A DNA stretch of 7,020 bases from Clostridiales bacterium UBA4717. GTDB lineage: Bacteria; Bacillota; Clostridia; Oscillospirales; CAG-272. Location of the stretch: assembly GCA_002404395.1 (NCBI GenBank), contig DHJP01000139.1, positions 1-7,020 of the forward strand. The letters are read 5' to 3'. The position numbers and the translations under genes were made by a program. Below, in pieces: positions 5,291 through 7,020 of this stretch. Under the pieces are notes generated by a model. The model was given only the letters and a program-made list of their open reading frames with translations. It had not been told where the DNA came from and ran no database searches. Positions within the stretch are counted from its first letter, which is position 1; each line of letters opens with the position of its first letter.

Positions 5291-5836
5291 ATGATCATAA
5301 AAATATATACGTATGTCAAAAAATGCGGGCACAGATCATGCGATACCGATAACATGATAATTGAAAGTGTAAATAAATTTGACCCTGGGTTGAAAGGACG
5401 CATATCGGTTAAAAGAGCTGAATCGGGCAAACCGTATCTTGAAATTGCCCGCGATACAGCGTCGGGCGCTACGACGATAGGCGCTACTCATACCGACAGA
5501 GAGGTTTTTATTGCTTTGTCGAAAAGCCGATTCGGGATAGATGCCGAGCGCTTTGATCGCGCGGGAAAGATAGCTGACTTCAAAAGGATCGCGGAGCGTT
5601 TCTTCACCCGGGACGAGCAGCTATATATCGGTGATTCGTGTGAAAGATTTCTTGATATCTGGGTGAGCAAGGAAGCGTATGTAAAGTGCTTCGGCATGGG
5701 CATCGGAGATATGCGGAGTTTTTCGGTGATGTCGCTTCGCGGTAAGCTTTTGCCTGTAAATAATGACGACAACCTGATAAAAATATATGTTCCGCCGCAA
5801 AATGCGGATCTCAAAGTTGAAATTATTACGGAATAA
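5291..5836 (+). CDS. 4'-phosphopantetheinyl transferase, Sfp type
   Basis: This 181-residue cytoplasmic enzyme moves the 4'-phosphopantetheine arm of coenzyme A onto a serine of acyl or peptidyl carrier proteins. All key parts are present in Sfp spacing: GKPYL (46-50), His67 in ATHTD, FGIDAE (81-86) with metal ligands D84 and E86, RFFTRDE (103-109), and WVSKEAYVK (124-132) with W124, K127, E128 and K132. The GMGIGDMRSFSV stretch (135-146) also fits. It is shorter than Sfp (about 224), mostly at the ends, but appears complete. ATG 5291 is chosen because MIIKIYTYV matches the usual first strand; the ribosome binding site is weak (AGGAAA, 13 bases away). No carrier protein or synthase gene is in view, so its partner may be fatty-acid ACP or a distant biosynthetic cluster. 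Rubrerythrin follows 59 bases later and may be co-transcribed. Confidence 0.93.
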   Translation: MIIKIYTYVKKCGHRSCDTDNMIIESVNKFDPGLKGRISVKRAESGKPYLEIARDTASGATTIGATHTDREVFIALSKSRFGIDAERFDRAGKIADFKRIAERFFTRDEQLYIGDSCERFLDIWVSKEAYVKCFGMGIGDMRSFSVMSLRGKLLPVNNDDNLIKIYVPPQNADLKVEIITE

Positions 5837-5883
5837 TCGGCGAAAAAAACGGTAATATATAGTATCGAAACGAAAATATATTA
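5822..5883. repeat. Two AT-rich inverted repeats upstream of rubrerythrin
   Basis: ATTATT-ACGG-AATAAT (5822-5837) spans the end of the transferase gene. TAATATAT (5853-5860) and ATATATTA (5876-5883) form a second perfect inverted repeat ending 2 bases before the ribosome binding site of rubrerythrin. They could be binding sites of an oxidative-stress repressor, since rubrerythrins in Clostridia are often under PerR, but neither closely matches the PerR box. No clear promoter boxes are visible in this gap. Confidence 0.4.
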
Positions 5884-5895
5884 TCGGAGGCGCAA

Positions 5896-6432
5896 ATGAA
5901 CAAATACAGCGGAACCAAAACCGAGCAGAATCTGAGAGCGGCATTTGCCGGCGAAACACAGGCGCGCGGCAAATACACATACTTTGCATCGGTGGCAAAA
6001 AAAGAAGGCTTTGAACAGATCGCCGATATTTTTATGATGACGGCGGAAAACGAAAGGGCGCACGCCAAGCTTTGGTTTGACGAACTTGACGGGATCGGCG
6101 ACACGCTCGCCAACCTTAATTCGGCGGCAGACGGCGAAAATTATGAATGGACCGATATGTACTCGGAGTTTGCCAAAACTGCCGAAGCCGAGGGCTTTAC
6201 CGAGCTTGCCGCCAAATTCAGACTTGTCGCAGAAATCGAAAAGCATCATGAACAGCGATACCGTGCGTTGATTGAAAATGTTGAGACTGCAAAGGTGTTT
6301 GAAAAGAGCTCGGTTAAGCTCTGGCAGTGCCGCAACTGCGGTCATATGGTAGCCGGCTTCAAGGCGCCGGAGGTATGCCCGGTCTGCGGTCATCCGCAGG
6401 GCTTTTTCGAGATCCACGCAGAAAACTATTAA
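5896..6432 (+). CDS. rbr: Rubrerythrin
   Basis: This 178-residue cytoplasmic non-heme iron protein reduces hydrogen peroxide to water in anaerobes, with electrons from NADH through rubredoxin or a reductase. The ferritin-like four-helix domain (about 1-135) carries the di-iron ligands: E20 in [11 protein letters not shown]53 and H56 in ENERAHAK, E97/E99 in AEAEGF, and E115 and H118 in [10 protein letters not shown]. The C-terminal rubredoxin-like domain (143-171) has the four iron cysteines C145, C148, C161 and C164 in QCRNCGH and [15 protein letters not shown]. Length and order are those of classical rubrerythrin. GGAGG (5886-5890) is 5 bases before ATG. It follows the phosphopantetheinyl transferase by 59 bases, and no own promoter is evident; palindromes in that gap may regulate it. 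No T-tract terminator is seen downstream, only the large hairpin at 6474-6506. Confidence 0.97.
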   Translation: MNKYSGTKTEQNLRAAFAGETQARGKYTYFASVAKKEGFEQIADIFMMTAENERAHAKLWFDELDGIGDTLANLNSAADGENYEWTDMYSEFAKTAEAEGFTELAAKFRLVAEIEKHHEQRYRALIENVETAKVFEKSSVKLWQCRNCGHMVAGFKAPEVCPVCGHPQGFFEIHAENY

Positions 6433-6449
6433 GCTTGATCGAAGGACGT

Positions 6450-6534
6450 AGCGTGAAGGTGCGATCCCGCGCAGTGAAGATTTCGGTTCCACACCGAAAT
6501 CTTCACGCTGAAGTCGGTACGAAAATTTCACGTT
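6450..6534. repeat. Palindromic element with alternative pairings
   Basis: GTGAAGATTTCGGT (6474-6487) pairs perfectly with 6493-6506 around a 5-base loop, a 14-base-pair stem without a following T-tract. The same right arm, CTTCACGCT (6501-6509), is also an exact complement of AGCGTGAAG (6450-6458), and TTCACG recurs at 6527-6532. Three related GTGAA/TTCAC blocks can therefore pair in mutually exclusive ways. It could be a REP- or MITE-like dispersed repeat, or a structured leader of the AraC-type gene. Nothing identical occurs elsewhere in the window. Confidence 0.6.
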
Positions 6535-6542
6535 CATTTTTG

Positions 6543-6566
6543 GAGCCGCCTACGGCGGTATGGAAA
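6543..6566 (+). repeat. Second copy of a start-proximal motif also found before ilvE
   Basis: Bases 6543-6566 match 3285-3308 at 20 of 24 positions: both read GAGCCGCC, then five bases containing ACG, then CGGTATGGA. In both cases the block ends 4 bases before an ATG, and through the ATG the match is 25 of 31. Here CCGCC-TAC-GGCGG forms a perfect small hairpin; at ilvE it is less regular. T-rich sequence precedes both copies. Confidence 0.6.
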
Positions 6567-6570
6567 TGTT

Positions 6571-7020
6571 ATGATAAACGAACGGATCCTTGAAAAGCTT
6601 CGCCCTCACACTGTCGAAGAAGAGTGCTTTCTTCACGGCGACAGCTTTGACCGCAGTATATATATGAGCGGCGAGGGCGCGGTCGTCAACAGCCGTAAAC
6701 TGCTTAAAGAAGGCAGACTTATTACGCTGCGTCCTCATACCCGCTTTATTCATTTCCCCGCACATTCGCATGACTATATCGAAGTGGTGTATATGTGCTC
6801 GGGCGAGACCTCTCATATTATCAACGGCGAGACCGTGAAGCTGCGGGAGGGTGAGCTTTTGTTTCTGGCGCAGAACGCAAAACAGGAGATTTTGCCTGCG
6901 GGCGAAAATGATATTGCGGTGAACTTTATCGTCCTGCCTGAATTTTTTGACCGACCGCTTGCCATGATCGACGACTTTGACAGTCCGCTCGGCAGCTTTA
7001 TGATCGAGTGCCTCAGAAAC
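6571..7020 (+). CDS. AraC-family regulator, N-terminal part (runs off the window)
   Basis: The frame is open for 150 codons from ATG 6571 to the window end. Residues 45-122 form a cupin-type sensor domain: FPAHSHDYIEVVYMCSG (62-78) with H65, H67 and E71, followed by HIINGETVKLREGELLFL (82-99), the glycine-marked beta-barrel turns of AraC arabinose-binding-like domains. In AraC regulators this domain binds a sugar or other small ligand, and two helix-turn-helix motifs follow at the C-terminus; that half would lie beyond 7020, so the family call rests on the sensor domain alone. A plain cupin protein is possible but less likely, given the long N-terminal extension. The ribosome binding site is weak (GGAAA, 6562-6566). 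No clear promoter is seen in the 138-base gap, so it may be read from rubrerythrin or from within the palindromic element. Confidence 0.82.
   Translation, partial: MINERILEKLRPHTVEEECFLHGDSFDRSIYMSGEGAVVNSRKLLKEGRLITLRPHTRFIHFPAHSHDYIEVVYMCSGETSHIINGETVKLREGELLFLAQNAKQEILPAGENDIAVNFIVLPEFFDRPLAMIDDFDSPLGSFMIECLRN

Noticed and set aside
6474..6506. Intrinsic terminator for rubrerythrin
   Set aside because: The stem is strong but no T-tract follows on either strand, so it is listed as a palindromic element instead.
5881..6537. 218-codon minus-strand open frame
   Set aside because: It is antisense to rubrerythrin, whose metal-binding motifs are all intact on the plus strand.

Overview
The window looks like chromosomal DNA from a Gram-positive anaerobe of the class Clostridia, probably a gut- or rumen-type member of the Oscillospiraceae/Ruminococcaceae or relatives. 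The reasons are strong purine-rich ribosome binding sites, sigma-A promoters with 17-base spacers and frequent TG-extended -10 boxes, a rubrerythrin, a mammalian-type (about 350 residue) branched-chain aminotransferase, and a small protein that resembles a clostridial family of unknown function. This placement is inferred from the sequence, not from a database match. No transposase, phage gene or CRISPR array is visible; it reads as a compact chromosome with short transcription units.

Left part (1-1700). A near-perfect promoter drives a tRNA-Trp(CCA), closed by a long symmetrical terminator that can also serve the leftward gene beyond it. That gene encodes an XRE-type DNA-binding protein with one C-terminal membrane segment. 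About 400 bases without a gene follow, rich in short palindromes. At their right end two promoters face away from each other with interlocked -35 boxes: one fires left towards the XRE gene, the other right into a 75-residue protein of unknown function. A second symmetrical terminator closes that gene.

Middle (1698-4440). A leftward MarR regulator and TSUP (TauE/SafE-type) permease form an operon with a 4-base overlap; two copies of TTCA-N4-TGAA lie over the transcription start and ribosome binding site and are probably the MarR operator. Divergent from it is a rightward unit for branched-chain aminotransferase (ilvE). Its leader holds a 41-codon reading frame with a good ribosome binding site, and an intrinsic terminator lies inside the last third of that frame. 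This is the layout of a transcription attenuator and is the most interesting signal in the window.

Right part (4442-7020). A leftward CDP-alcohol phosphatidyltransferase (phospholipid head-group synthesis) is divergent from a rightward Sfp-type phosphopantetheinyl transferase, followed by rubrerythrin (peroxide detoxification). A palindrome-rich 138-base gap then leads into an AraC-type regulator cut off by the window end. The last 31 bases before and including the start codon of this regulator match the same stretch at ilvE at 25 positions, in exact register with the ATG.

The genes do not form one pathway. They are housekeeping and stress functions (amino-acid transamination, lipid synthesis, carrier-protein activation, peroxide defence, export) mixed with three regulators.
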